Shown here in pieces: positions 9,236 through 19,538 of a stretch of DNA of 64,000 nucleotides (within the stretch, counting starts at the first letter, position 1; each line of letters opens with the position of its first letter). A model generated the notes under the pieces. The model saw only the letters and a list, made by a program, of their open reading frames with translations. It did not search any database and was not told the DNA's origin. Origin of the DNA: Tritrichomonas musculus (Eukaryota > Parabasalia > Tritrichomonadida > Tritrichomonadidae); assembly GCA_039105265.1 (NCBI GenBank), contig JAPFFF010000009.1, forward strand, positions 1,736,001 to 1,800,000, in the 5' to 3' direction. A program made the translations under genes and the position numbers.

Positions 9236-12200
9236 ATGCTAGCTTCCGATCTTGAGAAATCTGAATTTTTAATAAGTCCAAATTTTTCTCACCCAAATGC
9301 TCAAAAGAGTGTTCTCGTCAAATATCGGCATAATGGAATTAAAATAGCAGCAAACGCAGTTCTTGCCGTTTCTAAACCAATAAATCCAAACCAGCCAATT
9401 AACGAACGTATATTCAACTGGATTATTCAAGCATGCGGATATGCTTTACGTATAAATGATCAAAGAAATAGTGAATCTTTTTTTCAGCAATCATTAATTT
9501 TATACTTAAATTGGCTAAAAGATTTTCCCTTTGCTTGTGAGCTAGAATTAAAAGAGAATTATATCAGAGTTTTAATGTTGCATTTATCACAAGTTTTTGT
9601 TAATCCATCCTTTAACGATGTAGTGACTTATATTTTTATTAATAAAATACGATCAGCTTTTATCAGTTCAAAACAACCATTTTTAAATGAAACTTGGTCA
9701 GTTATACTTAAAGTGCTATTTTATGGAAATTCAGAACTTTTAAAATTAAAAAATTTACAAGTAGAAGATTCGACAAAAATGGAATTTGCAAAGACTACGC
9801 TTGATATACTTTATAAATGCAGAATTTATCCAGATGATAGTTTTTGGAGCCAATTTGATAATCAATTGAAAGAACTTTTTCAATTTCCAATTTTTTGTAC
9901 AGCCTGGCTATCAAAATTCAGTGAATTATATATGCTGAGATTAAAGAAGCAAAATGATATACATACTACAGATGAACAATTAAACTATTTAAATTTTATT
10001 ATTCAGTTTTACAAGAAAAAAGTCGATACAGAATTTAACGAAACTGGCAAGCAAGAAGCATTCACCACAATAGTTTACACATTAAGTTCATTTACTAAAG
10101 AAAATACTTCGATTCTTCACAAAAAATGGAAAATTGATGAAATTAAAGAAATGATTCTTCCATGGTTTTCACTTAATGTTGACTGGCGTCGAGATGAGAA
10201 GATGAACGTTACCCATCCATTATTTTTATTGATTAAAATGGGAGAAGGTCAACTATACAATCAGAAAGACGATCAACTCGATTCAATTGCTTCAACCATT
10301 GTAAAAAAAGCACTTTCACCCGAAATTAAAAATGATCTTTATTGGTTTTTCCCTCAATACAGTTACTTATTTTTAGTTAAAAATCCCAAATTATTAGATG
10401 AAATTAAAGACGACTTTATCAAATATACCAAAGAGTTTAAAAATTCAGAATTTTCAAATGATGTTGAATTGAATACCTGCATTTGCCTTATATTAATGCT
10501 ATTTATTGAAAGGTACAAAAACGATCCTAAAATAGTAGATTCATTATCACAATTTTTCGTCACAAAAACTGATAATTTTTCTATTTTACTTGTTTCATTT
10601 GTATGCTTATTATTTATCAAAAATTCGGAACTTTTTTGGTCCACATATAATTCATTTTTAACAAATCATAAATTCGATGATGTTACTGATGTTTTTTCGT
10701 TGATATCATTTCTTTCACCTCATTTAAACGGCCCAGATTTTGTGAACAATTTGAGTATCAACAGCAACTTATGGACCTTTTTATATGCTCCAATATCAAA
10801 TGAATTTCGTGAAAGACTTATTTTATCACTTTTCTTTTTATCAGAAGGTTCCGATTATTTTGTTGTTAATCCAGAAGATGGTGCAACGTTAATTCAATAT
10901 TTCATAATCAAAAGCAATGACGTGAAAACCTTTCCAGCTTTCTCCAACTTTTTCAAAATGACTCGTCTTTCAATTCTTTGTGGTGGAGCTTTAAATGCAA
11001 ACCAACCATTGACCGAAAATAATGATCAAACTACATCCATGAAATCCTTGGAAAGCTTCATGACACAGAGCTATATTATTTCTGTTTTGGACAATAACCA
11101 TTTAATAATTCGTCATGGACTTGGCTCAACCATTTTTGAAGTTGATGATTCAGACTCTTTATTTACTAATGAAGATGATGATATTGAAGATTATACTCCA
11201 CCAACCATTGAAAACGATGATATTTTTTCTGAAGCCTCCTCAGCGTATGTTTCAAAATGTGAACCTGCTTCAGAACTTCTTGAAGCAGTTGAAAAAATGG
11301 ATTCTTTATTCCTTTCTAACAGCGATTTTGTGCCATATTCACCTCCTAAAAAGAGAACAAATGCTTCAGCTGCTCATGCTTTTTTGTGTGACTCTGGTTT
11401 CATTTCATCATCATCAGAAAAGAACATACGACGAATTCCATTTTCAACAATGAAAAATACAGTTGAAGCAAAGATAGATTTGATAGAGCCTACTCCAAAG
11501 ATAAAAATTCCAATTATTCAAGTTGATGAAAAATCTGAAATTTTTTCAGGAAATTCAGAAGCTCTTCAAAAACTTGTTCAAGTTGATTTACAAAAAGTTC
11601 AAACAAAAGTTTATAAACTTGAGTTTGTATATTCAGATAATATTATGAATTTGATTTCAATGGTTGAAAAATATGGATTTTGCATCCTTTTCAATGAAAC
11701 AGGGATTTCATTGAATCATTCTTGCAAAGATATCAAAACCAATGTTATCATCTCACTGATTCCAGACAATGATTATTATATCGTTGATTTGATGTTTTCG
11801 AAAAATTTCGACTCACTCTCACCAACAGCAAAAAGAAAGCTTTTTGGTGATCATAATTTTGATGATATTTCATTCATTATACCAAATGAGAATCTCGCAA
11901 ATTTCATTTCTTTAGCCGCAGTCATCTTTTATAGTTCAACTCCGCTTTCAAATGAAAATGATGAAAATAGAATTTCTCTTCCTTCTACCTCTCCATCTGT
12001 CTCTGCCTCTACTTCTGCAAACGAAGACCAAAATACAAATAATTCAAGCGAATTAGATAATCATCAAAGCGATACTTTAATTTCATCTCTTTCTTCTAAC
12101 TCATCAACAAACTTTATAAAAAATGAAGAATCATTTGATGAACAATTTTTGGGACCAGAGCTTTTTGTGTCTGGTTTCAAAAAGAGAATGATTGCTATTT

Positions 12201-12268
12201 CTAACGAATTTGAAAAAACGAATCAAGGCAAAATGCCCCTTCTTATTGAAATAACACAAGAATCCTAG
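9236..12268 (+). CDS. Large protein with possible Ral/tuberin-type GAP domain
   Basis: About 1010 residues from the first ATG at 9236 (the frame is open further upstream only through a TTG). The first 600 residues are helical and repeat-like, similar in style to the alpha-solenoids of RalGAP and tuberin. Around 11070-11150 the stretch SFMTQSYIISVLDNNHLIIRH resembles the segment before the GAP domain. The C-terminal part (about 11600-12260) has a hydrophobic beta pattern, then AKRKLFGDHNFDDISFII, which resembles the K(K/R)xxGxDxxxIxxxE core of Rap/Ral GAPs, then GFKKRMIAISNEF. A low-complexity Ser/Thr/Asn insert (about 11960-12110) interrupts it. The catalytic Asn expected in active GAPs is not clear to me. 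If the assignment holds, it regulates a small GTPase. Otherwise it is a lineage-specific protein. Confidence 0.5.
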   Translation: MLASDLEKSEFLISPNFSHPNAQKSVLVKYRHNGIKIAANAVLAVSKPINPNQPINERIFNWIIQACGYALRINDQRNSESFFQQSLILYLNWLKDFPFACELELKENYIRVLMLHLSQVFVNPSFNDVVTYIFINKIRSAFISSKQPFLNETWSVILKVLFYGNSELLKLKNLQVEDSTKMEFAKTTLDILYKCRIYPDDSFWSQFDNQLKELFQFPIFCTAWLSKFSELYMLRLKKQNDIHTTDEQLNYLNFIIQFYKKKVDTEFNETGKQEAFTTIVYTLSSFTKENTSILHKKWKIDEIKEMILPWFSLNVDWRRDEKMNVTHPLFLLIKMGEGQLYNQKDDQLDSIASTIVKKALSPEIKNDLYWFFPQYSYLFLVKNPKLLDEIKDDFIKYTKEFKNSEFSNDVELNTCICLILMLFIERYKNDPKIVDSLSQFFVTKTDNFSILLVSFVCLLFIKNSELFWSTYNSFLTNHKFDDVTDVFSLISFLSPHLNGPDFVNNLSINSNLWTFLYAPISNEFRERLILSLFFLSEGSDYFVVNPEDGATLIQYFIIKSNDVKTFPAFSNFFKMTRLSILCGGALNANQPLTENNDQTTSMKSLESFMTQSYIISVLDNNHLIIRHGLGSTIFEVDDSDSLFTNEDDDIEDYTPPTIENDDIFSEASSAYVSKCEPASELLEAVEKMDSLFLSNSDFVPYSPPKKRTNASAAHAFLCDSGFISSSSEKNIRRIPFSTMKNTVEAKIDLIEPTPKIKIPIIQVDEKSEIFSGNSEALQKLVQVDLQKVQTKVYKLEFVYSDNIMNLISMVEKYGFCILFNETGISLNHSCKDIKTNVIISLIPDNDYYIVDLMFSKNFDSLSPTAKRKLFGDHNFDDISFIIPNENLANFISLAAVIFYSSTPLSNENDENRISLPSTSPSVSASTSANEDQNTNNSSELDNHQSDTLISSLSSNSSTNFIKNEESFDEQFLGPELFVSGFKKRMIAISNEFEKTNQGKMPLLIEITQES

Positions 12269-12387
12269 ATGAAGAAAAAAATCTTTATATTTTTTTTAGT
12301 AAAATTTTGTTTTATTTGCTTTTGAATACTTTAATTGATGATTTTATGTATAATGACAACTTTCTGATTTTAATACATGGACAAATA

Positions 12388-15300
12388 TAAACTGGAACCA
12401 AAATCTCAGTACCATCAAAGTATTCAAAAAAGTGAAAATAATGGGAAATTCAAAGAAAGTAAAAATAAAATTATCTCAAAAAGTGAAAATAATTGGTACA
12501 GACCCTATTAAGGTGTACATTCAATTTTTATGTATTCAAAAAATGACAACAAAAATACAAATTTTGCAAAAATTTTACTATGAATGTTTATTTTTATTTG
12601 TAAAATATACATTAAAAGTAATAACATTTTTAAAAAATATATTTAGAATATCTCACATCTTTTTGAATCCATAGATGATTCCATGAATTTTGATTCAAAA
12701 AATCTGGCTAGTTTGAGTTAAAACTTGAAATATTGATAATATTTTGCAATTTTAAGAAGAATTATTTTATAAAATCCAAAATTCCGACGATGGGAATTTT
12801 ATTCTAGATAGATCTTATCTTTGAATACTTTACTTATTTTTTCACATCAGAAATGTTATTTTACTCATAATTTTTCAATTGTTTATATTTTACACACTCT
12901 CAATTATTTCATAAAAAAGAACTCGATATTCTGAGATATACAATTATTTCATAAAACTTAACACAATTTTCTGATCATTCAAATATTTCATAAAAAAACT
13001 AATTCAATTTTTTATAGGCGTTTTTCTTAATCTAAATCATGAATCAACTTTCATATAATCATATTTGGGAACTAAACCAACAGCAATCTATTCAAATTAC
13101 ACAATTACTTGAAAAAATCACTACGTTGGAAAATAATTATCTCAAAATGGAAGATAAATATCAAAAAGTTCTTCAAAATTTGAAAATAGAAAACAAAAAA
13201 TTATTAGAAGAAATTGAACAAATTAAAGAGTACAACAACAAGCTAAAAGAGGATGTTTCTAAAAAAAATTCCTATTATTTTAAATATATTAGACTAATTC
13301 AAGAAATTAATAAATTAAAAGCTAAAATAGATGACTTAAATAAAAAAAATCAAGAAGCTATTAATGAATTTACAATTGAATCAGAATCAAATAAAAAAAG
13401 TGAAATATGGTATGATACAACTGAATATTTGTTATTTAGAAAAAATAACAATGATTCTTTTGATTTATTCATACAAGAATTAATAGAAAATGCAAAAGTT
13501 TCAGTTTATGGAAGAAGATATTCAGATTTTTATAAGACCATTTGTCTTGGATTGTACTTTACTAATACAAGTTCATATAAAGCACTACAAAAGATTATAC
13601 CTGTACCTTCTATCACAACTTTATATTATTTTTCACGTCAATATTTAGGAGATTATAAAATATCACTTACTTCAATTGAAAAAACGGATTTTATTTTTAA
13701 TGAATTTAAAAATACTTTTTTTCAGAATTTTGAATCATTAATCAACTGTTCATTAGCAATTGACCAAACTATTGGAATAAGAAATCCAATGTTTTTCAAT
13801 AATCATAAAAAAAATAATTATTTATGCTTATATTACCTTCAACCAATAAATAATTTTTATCCAAATGTTCCAATTTATATTGAATTTGACTTAAACGGTC
13901 GGATGAGTAAAAAAACATTAGAAAATTCAAAAAAAATTAGAGAAATTGCTAAAAATAACGGTTTTGTAATTAAATATATATGTACTGATGCAGACACTCC
14001 CACTAATCCATGGCACACATCTATTATAAATAAAAAATATAACCCAGAAATTCAGAGTATGTATGATTCAATTAAAAATATGCCAGAATTATCATTTTCT
14101 ACAGATTTTTTTCACGCTTTAAAAAGCCAAAAAAAACGTTTTTTTAGATGCAAATTATATTTAAATAAAAAATCACAGAGTGTTGATAAACATGTTGTAA
14201 GATTATATTTAGGATTAACTGTAGGAAAAAGTAAAGCATTTACTGATGAAAGTATACAAAGTGGATTTAAAGATAAATATGCATTAGAATTTTTTTCACC
14301 AAAAGTTCTCATTGAATCACTTAAACAAAAAGAAACTATATCTTTTGCTTATTATTTGTTACCATTCACATTTTGGTATTTAGCAGATAAAGTTCTTTTT
14401 ATTGGACGACAAGACCGATTGAATCTTTTGAATATTGCCTTCTCAATTTTTCAATTTGAACTTCACAATTTCCCAAATTCAGATCCAAATGATCGTTTTT
14501 CTTCAAAAAAAACAAAAAATACATTAAAATTATCTTTTTATAGAAAAATTGATCTTATAAGATACTTGAACTCTATAGTTTGCTTAGGAGATTCCATAAA
14601 AAATAGTTCCGAAAATGTTGGTACTGAAAGAATATCTACTAAATGCGAAGAAAATTTTTTTGGGAATGTAAGATCTGATCTTAATGATTCACTTGATGCC
14701 GATTTATTTTTGAGCATAGTTGCTAGGAAAATAATTAAAAAGAAAATTTTTTTTCAAAATAACATAGTGAAAATTCCAAATTACAAAGAAAATAATATAG
14801 CAGGAGTTCCTACTTACAATGATGATGACAATATTGATATAGATGATAAAAAAATAATAAATGAATGCTTTTATATAAGGAAATTTGTGGTAAATGAAAT
14901 TAGCACTTTTTCAGAAAAAAATATACCTGAAACTATTCAAATTTTAAAAGTTTTAAACATTAAACCATATTTATCAACCAATTATTCTGAAAAAAATGAA
15001 AGTTATACATCAGGATCACAACTTTTATGCAGATTTAATATGATCAAAAATAAGCATTACTTTTCTCAACCAAATGAAATTTAAATTTATAAAATAAGTA
15101 AAGAAAAAAATATATATTCTATATTTAATTTTTTTTATTTTATATTGGTAAAGATATTTTGTTTTTTTCAATTTCAATTATGTAAAAAAATAAACTTATC
15201 AATTTGTAAAATGTTCTCTCAAAAAAATAAATAAATTTATTTTTATATTGTACGTCAATTTTATCATTCTATTCAGAAATTAGATTTGAGTCATCGTATA

Positions 15301-15710
15301 TTATATCATATTGCAATATTATATAAAATCCATCTTTTTTTCTACCTTTATATGGTCTATTGGTACTGAGATTTTGGCCGCTTCAAAAAGTTTATATTTT
15401 ATTAAATATCATAAATATATTTTTATATCTTAATTATTAATACTGTGATCACTTTGCTTTCCTAAGTTTCCATTTAGCATATTTGAATTAACTTTTAAGT
15501 TATAGTAATGTATCTATAAAGGTATCAGTGGAAAAATCCTGCAAAGCATGATATAAAACATCAAATGCGAGCTTGGTGATATTTGTTTTGGTAGTATAAA
15601 AGCAATAATTTTCTTAATATGCTGTGTTTTTAAAATTTAAAATAATAATAAACATATATAAAACTTTTTGATACCTTATTTGGTGGTACTGACTTTTTGG
15701 TTCCAGTTTA
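12388..15710. mobile_element. 3.3-kb DNA transposon with intact transposase
   Basis: The ends are inverted repeats: TAAACTGGAACCAAAATCTC on the left and the reverse complement of TAAACTGGAACCAAAAAGTC on the right (ending at 15710). The match extends about 45 bases with a few differences. A further copy of the inner part (CCAAAATCTCAGTACCA) lies inverted at about 15350-15373, so one end has two nested terminal-type repeats. Inside is one long plus-strand transposase frame. I cannot define a target-site duplication. The intact frame suggests a fairly young copy. Confidence 0.75.
13039..15084 (+). CDS. Transposase, DDE-type with P-element-like motifs
   Basis: An uninterrupted 681-residue frame inside the inverted-repeat element. 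Residues 1-115 form a coiled coil (leucine heptads, K/E/N-rich), probably for multimerisation. Candidate catalytic residues are D242 in SLAIDQTIGIR, D317 in CTDADTPTN, and E537/E538 in TKCEENFFGNVRSD. STDFFHALKSQKKRF (D356, H359) lies between. The order ID...SD...(F)DxxHxxKxxR...ExFFGxxR recalls P-element/THAP9 transposases (FDPPHLLK and LExxFxxIR), but no THAP zinc finger is visible, so kinship is tentative. Codon use is extremely A-rich compared with host genes such as uS2, supporting foreign or recently acquired origin. Kolobok-like or another DDE family remain alternatives. Confidence 0.7.
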   Translation: MNQLSYNHIWELNQQQSIQITQLLEKITTLENNYLKMEDKYQKVLQNLKIENKKLLEEIEQIKEYNNKLKEDVSKKNSYYFKYIRLIQEINKLKAKIDDLNKKNQEAINEFTIESESNKKSEIWYDTTEYLLFRKNNNDSFDLFIQELIENAKVSVYGRRYSDFYKTICLGLYFTNTSSYKALQKIIPVPSITTLYYFSRQYLGDYKISLTSIEKTDFIFNEFKNTFFQNFESLINCSLAIDQTIGIRNPMFFNNHKKNNYLCLYYLQPINNFYPNVPIYIEFDLNGRMSKKTLENSKKIREIAKNNGFVIKYICTDADTPTNPWHTSIINKKYNPEIQSMYDSIKNMPELSFSTDFFHALKSQKKRFFRCKLYLNKKSQSVDKHVVRLYLGLTVGKSKAFTDESIQSGFKDKYALEFFSPKVLIESLKQKETISFAYYLLPFTFWYLADKVLFIGRQDRLNLLNIAFSIFQFELHNFPNSDPNDRFSSKKTKNTLKLSFYRKIDLIRYLNSIVCLGDSIKNSSENVGTERISTKCEENFFGNVRSDLNDSLDADLFLSIVARKIIKKKIFFQNNIVKIPNYKENNIAGVPTYNDDDNIDIDDKKIINECFYIRKFVVNEISTFSEKNIPETIQILKVLNIKPYLSTNYSEKNESYTSGSQLLCRFNMIKNKHYFSQPNEI

Positions 15711-15876
15711 TTTATCACACTCAAAATTGTAAATTTTAGGGACAACTATCACAAAATTTATTTTCTTAATTCATTTGGCTTTTTGAAAAAAAGAAAGTCT
15801 AAAAAAAGGTTTAAAAAGGGATTAAAAAAAAAAAAAAAAGATATTGAAATTTTAATCATTAAAGCAGATCATTTAA

Positions 15877-16662
15877 TTACTGCCAGGTTCCTTCACCTTC
15901 AAGGTTATTCCATTCTTGTTCAGAAGCGTGTTGAGTAGTAACGTTGACTGGGATGTTGGCGGCATCTTGTGTGGCAGTTTCAGTTTCGCCTTCTTTTTCT
16001 CCTTGGTCTTCACCACTGTTATCAATTTCTTTTTGAATTCTCTGTTCATCATCGGCATCACGATAGAAGAAGAGATCTGGGAGAACTTTCCATTCTTGAG
16101 CACGGAGAAGTTCACCACGGAGTCTAAGAACTTCACGGGTAAGGAGCCACATGACAAGACCGATTGATGTCTTGTTCTTAGTGTTGCATGGGATAACGCA
16201 GTCGACGTATTCGATTCTTGCATCAGTATCACAAAGAGCAATGCATGGAATGTTAGCATAGGCAGCTTCTTGGATGGCTTGTGTATCAGTGTTTGGATCG
16301 CAAATGATGATTAAACGTGGTTCAACGAACTTTCCTTTGATGGAGTGGTTAGTGAAAAGACCTGGGGTGAATCTTTGGTTGATGCAAAGTGCTCCGAGGA
16401 ATTGGGAGAACTTGTGAACTGCACGTTGACCGAATGGCTTAGCTGAAATGGCGAGTACATCGCGTGGTTCTGAAACAGCATGGATCATACGAGCGGCGAG
16501 CTTGATTTTTTCGTATGTCATACCAAGGTTGATAACATAGCTTCCAGATTTGTTACGGGAGAAAGCGTAGTTGGTCATTCCGAAAGAAAGGTTTGATGAT
16601 CCATGGTGGCATTTAGCAGCGAGCATTAGCTTGATGCTTGCTTCACGGTCTGCGGCTTGCAT
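15877..16662 (-). CDS. RPSA: 40S ribosomal protein SA (uS2)
   Basis: Component of the small ribosomal subunit at the head/platform junction, needed for 40S maturation. The 261-residue product shows the full uS2 core: CHHGSSNLSFGMTNYAFSR, YVINLGMTYEKIKLAARMI, the conserved RFTPGLFTN near residue 98, EPRLIIICDPNTDTQAIQEAAYANIPCIALCDTDA, and NTKNKTSIGLVMWLLTREVLRLRG. The C-terminal tail is acidic with an EWNNLEG..W end like eukaryotic RPSA, which confirms the eukaryotic rather than bacterial form. Codon use is more GC-rich and biased than in other genes here, as expected for high expression. CCTTT lies 3 bases before the ATG, so the 5' UTR is very short. Confidence 0.97.
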   Translation of the reverse strand: MQAADREASIKLMLAAKCHHGSSNLSFGMTNYAFSRNKSGSYVINLGMTYEKIKLAARMIHAVSEPRDVLAISAKPFGQRAVHKFSQFLGALCINQRFTPGLFTNHSIKGKFVEPRLIIICDPNTDTQAIQEAAYANIPCIALCDTDARIEYVDCVIPCNTKNKTSIGLVMWLLTREVLRLRGELLRAQEWKVLPDLFFYRDADDEQRIQKEIDNSGEDQGEKEGETETATQDAANIPVNVTTQHASEQEWNNLEGEGTWQ

Positions 16663-16665
16663 TAG

Positions 16666-16670
16666 AAAGG
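16666..16670 (-). promoter_or_regulatory. CCTTT start-site motif (M5-like) of the uS2 gene
   Basis: On the minus strand the sequence before the ATG reads GGTCGGCCTTTCTA. CCTTT directly upstream of ATG matches the M5 element that overlaps transcription start sites in T. vaginalis, often at ribosomal protein genes. This is known for that relative and inferred here from position. Confidence 0.45.
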
Positions 16671-17361
16671 CCGACCTTTTTCACTTTTCAATACTTTATT
16701 GATAATATATGGCGGTTAAGGTCATTTATAAAATAAACCATTTAATTTTTTTTTACCAGTTTTTTTGAAAAAGTTTAACGACCTTTAGATCAATTTTTAA
16801 GGCAATATTTGGCTGTTTAATATAAATTTGCTATCATAACTACCACTTACTAATAAACTTAGTTAAAAACAATTCTATTTATTTTCTCGAGATGAAAAGA
16901 TGACAAGATGCGCACAAATATTAATATACTTTTTTGAATCAGTGTAATTAACCAATTCTTGTCGTTAAGATGAGATGCAAGCGAAACAATGCTAAATACT
17001 ACTGCTTGCTATTATATTTAACTGTGATATTTTGTGATGCTGCGATTGCGAACGATTATCTTTGACCTCGGATTAGTTAGCTAACGACAAGCTATCTAAA
17101 CCTGAACTAAATAATAACATTTAAATATATTTTATAAATAACAATCTAATAAAAAATATGTATAAGTAAATTGTTTATTATGGCTTATTGATAATGTTAT
17201 TACTTCTCGAAATGAAATTGAGATAGCATTGACAGAAAGCTTTTATATTCACTTTATCAAATAAAGTTTTTGTAATAATTTCATATAATCAGACCACTGC
17301 GAGCCAAATAAATTTCTTTTATTTGAAATATAATTGATATTAATATATTTTTACTCCAATA
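16671..17361. other. Start of a 6.2-kb gene-free region, no gene seen
   Basis: AT-rich DNA with no credible coding frame. The part at 16900-17100 is a little more GC-rich (words such as GATGCGCACAAATA and CGATTGCGAACGATTATC). It may be old transposon or gene debris, but I find no end repeats or protein similarity. Confidence 0.4.
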
Positions 17362-18221
17362 ATAAATCTACATTTTTAATATCTGTTTGATCTTTCTGTT
17401 TAATATTGATATATATATATTTTAAAATTTAGGGAAATTTTTTTTTCTGAAAAAGTTGATATTTTTATTCAAAAAATATCAGTTTTATTAAAATGATTTA
17501 TAATTCGCTAATTATGAATACGATTATTATGAAATTATAATAAAGTAATTATATCATGTTGATGAATAAGTGTACAAAATATTATAAGAAAATTGGCGCT
17601 ACATTTTTAAAAAAATAACATTAAATATTGATAGAGTTTTAATGGTTGAGGACAAATTATTCTGATTAACGATTAATAATTGAATAGAAATGTTTTTTTT
17701 TTTATAATTCATTAGCGAATTTTGAAAAAACGCAATGTAAATAGGGTCATATTAGTTATTATCATATTTATATTATATTTCAATGCAATTTAAATGCATC
17801 TAAAAAAATTGTCATTATTGATATGAATATATAAAATAATTTTGTCTTAATTGTTTCAATCCTCATGCATATATATACATTCAAGTGCCATCATTTTGTG
17901 GCTAATTAAAATAATCATTTATATTGGTTTGAACGAATATTATAAAATCATTTTAAATTAAGATGTCTTTTACTAAAAAGGTAGCGCCAATTTTCTTATA
18001 ATATTTTGTACACTTATTCATCAACATGATATAATTACTTTATTATAATTTCATAATAATCGTATTCATAATTAGCGAATTATAAATCATTTTAATAAAA
18101 CTGATATTTTTTGAATAAAAATATCAACTTTTTCAGAAAAAAAAATTTCCCTAAATTTTAAAATATATATATCTCAATATTAAACAGAAAGATCAAACAG
18201 ATATTAAAATTGTAGATTTAT
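17362..18221. mobile_element. Long-inverted-repeat element (about 240-bp arms)
   Basis: The left arm, about 17362-17604, and right arm, about 17982-18221, are nearly identical in reverse complement. They start ATAAATCTACA and end at the inner edge with GGCGCTAC/GTAGCGCC. The 380-bp centre is unique and non-coding. Arm identity looks very high, with only a few differences by eye, so the element is young or the arms are being homogenised. It has the form of a foldback or MULE-type non-autonomous element. No clear target-site duplication. Confidence 0.8.
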
Positions 18222-18576
18222 GCTTCAATTTAAAAATTATTTTTATTATTAATAAAATATGATAAAGTATTTTTCACGCTCTTCACAATTTTGAATGGTT
18301 TATATTTTGGCTTACAGTGCTCGGTTTTTTTATATGCTCTTCATTTTTTTATTTGTTAGAAAATGAAAGGGAAATCGTAATCGCCCGTAATCGTATTATT
18401 AATTTAATTTTCAAGCATTTTGCTTTTTTAAACATTTCCACGCAACTCCCTACAGAAGGAGATTTTTTGTTCGTTATTTTGTTGAGTTGTTCTCGTTATT
18501 TTTTTCTGAGAAATTCTGAGCAAAAATTGAATAAAAAAACCGATAAAATAAGAATTTTAAGGACGTGGTCCTACGT

Positions 18577-18946
18577 AAACTAAGTTTTTTAATTTGTCCC
18601 TTCTTATCGTCCTCTCAAATTTGAATAAAGCTAAATATTTTTTTTTAAGTTATTTAGGCATGAATACCTTCATTCATTTCAGGTTGAGGCTCCCGCTATT
18701 ACCTTAACCAATTGGGCTTAGCCCTCAAAGGCTCCCAAAGCTATTTAAAAGGTATTTTTCCGAATAAAAAACTTTTTTATATTCTTTTTTTTTTTATTTT
18801 CATCTTCTCAAAATTGAAAGATATGGTATTTTAAAAAAAATAATTTGTCCCTACTTATCGTCCTACTTTCTGAAGACTCATAGAAAATTTGAATTAAAAC
18901 TCTCAATTTTTTTGTGAATAAGGTAATAATTAAAAAACTTAGTTTA
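18577..18946. mobile_element. MITE of the ACTAAG...CTTAGT family, copy 2
   Basis: A 370-bp near-copy of the element at 3403-3766 in opposite orientation, with the same ends and the same GC-richer centre (GAGGCTCCCGCTATTACC). Flanks are GTAA and TTAG rather than clean TTAA, so the insertion is older or the target differs. It separates a frame-like stretch on its left (18317-18576) from unrelated DNA on its right. Confidence 0.8.
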
Positions 18947-19230
18947 GGACCCAATATAATTTGAATTTTTTATAAATATCTCCTTAAATAATTTGTTATT
19001 GTAATTCTAAAATATATTATTATATTATATATTTGACATTTATTAAAATAAATCAATAATAAATGAGATCCCCTATGAATATGAAAGATAAACATTCAAA
19101 TCAAAAATGACATTAAAATGAATAGAACATTAGAACGACTTTATTAATCAAAGAATAAATGGTCTTTATTAAATGTATACCTGCTTGCTCACTTTTCCTA
19201 TTGACCAAAATAACATAATTTGAAAAAAAA

Positions 19231-19538
19231 AAGGAGCACGGGTAACCGTTTTTCGTACGTTAAGAAGCCTTAAAAAAATATTTATATCTTATTATAAAAA
19301 CAAGAAAAAGCAATATTTTTTAAAAATATTGATTATTTATATTAGATAATATAATCCATAATGATACATTACATAATTATTTCAAGTGTGATGAAATAAA
19401 GTCCTAATGATGTTTTTTTTGATCATCCAAAGGACTTGTAAATTAATAGTTTTGATATTTTATTTTAGTGCTAAATGATAAAATGATATTATATCTTTTA
19501 AATAAAATTTATAGTAGACTTATAAATTTCCAAATCAC
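19231..19538 (+). repeat. 308-bp dispersed repeat, copy 1
   Basis: Runs from AAGGAGCACGGGTAACCG to TTTCCAAATCAC and is about 90% identical by eye to 50565-50873 in the same orientation. It contains a possible hairpin, AAGTCCTAATGATG with GATCATCCAAAGGACTT, separated by T's. No coding frame is shared by both copies. Confidence 0.85.

Noticed and set aside
12432-12674. 80-codon frame left of the P-like transposase
   Set aside because: Random AT-rich composition inside the terminal region of a transposon, no conserved features.
18317-18583. 88-codon frame ending in a MITE
   Set aside because: Hydrophobic/AT-rich composition, ends at the MITE boundary; no similarity to a known protein.
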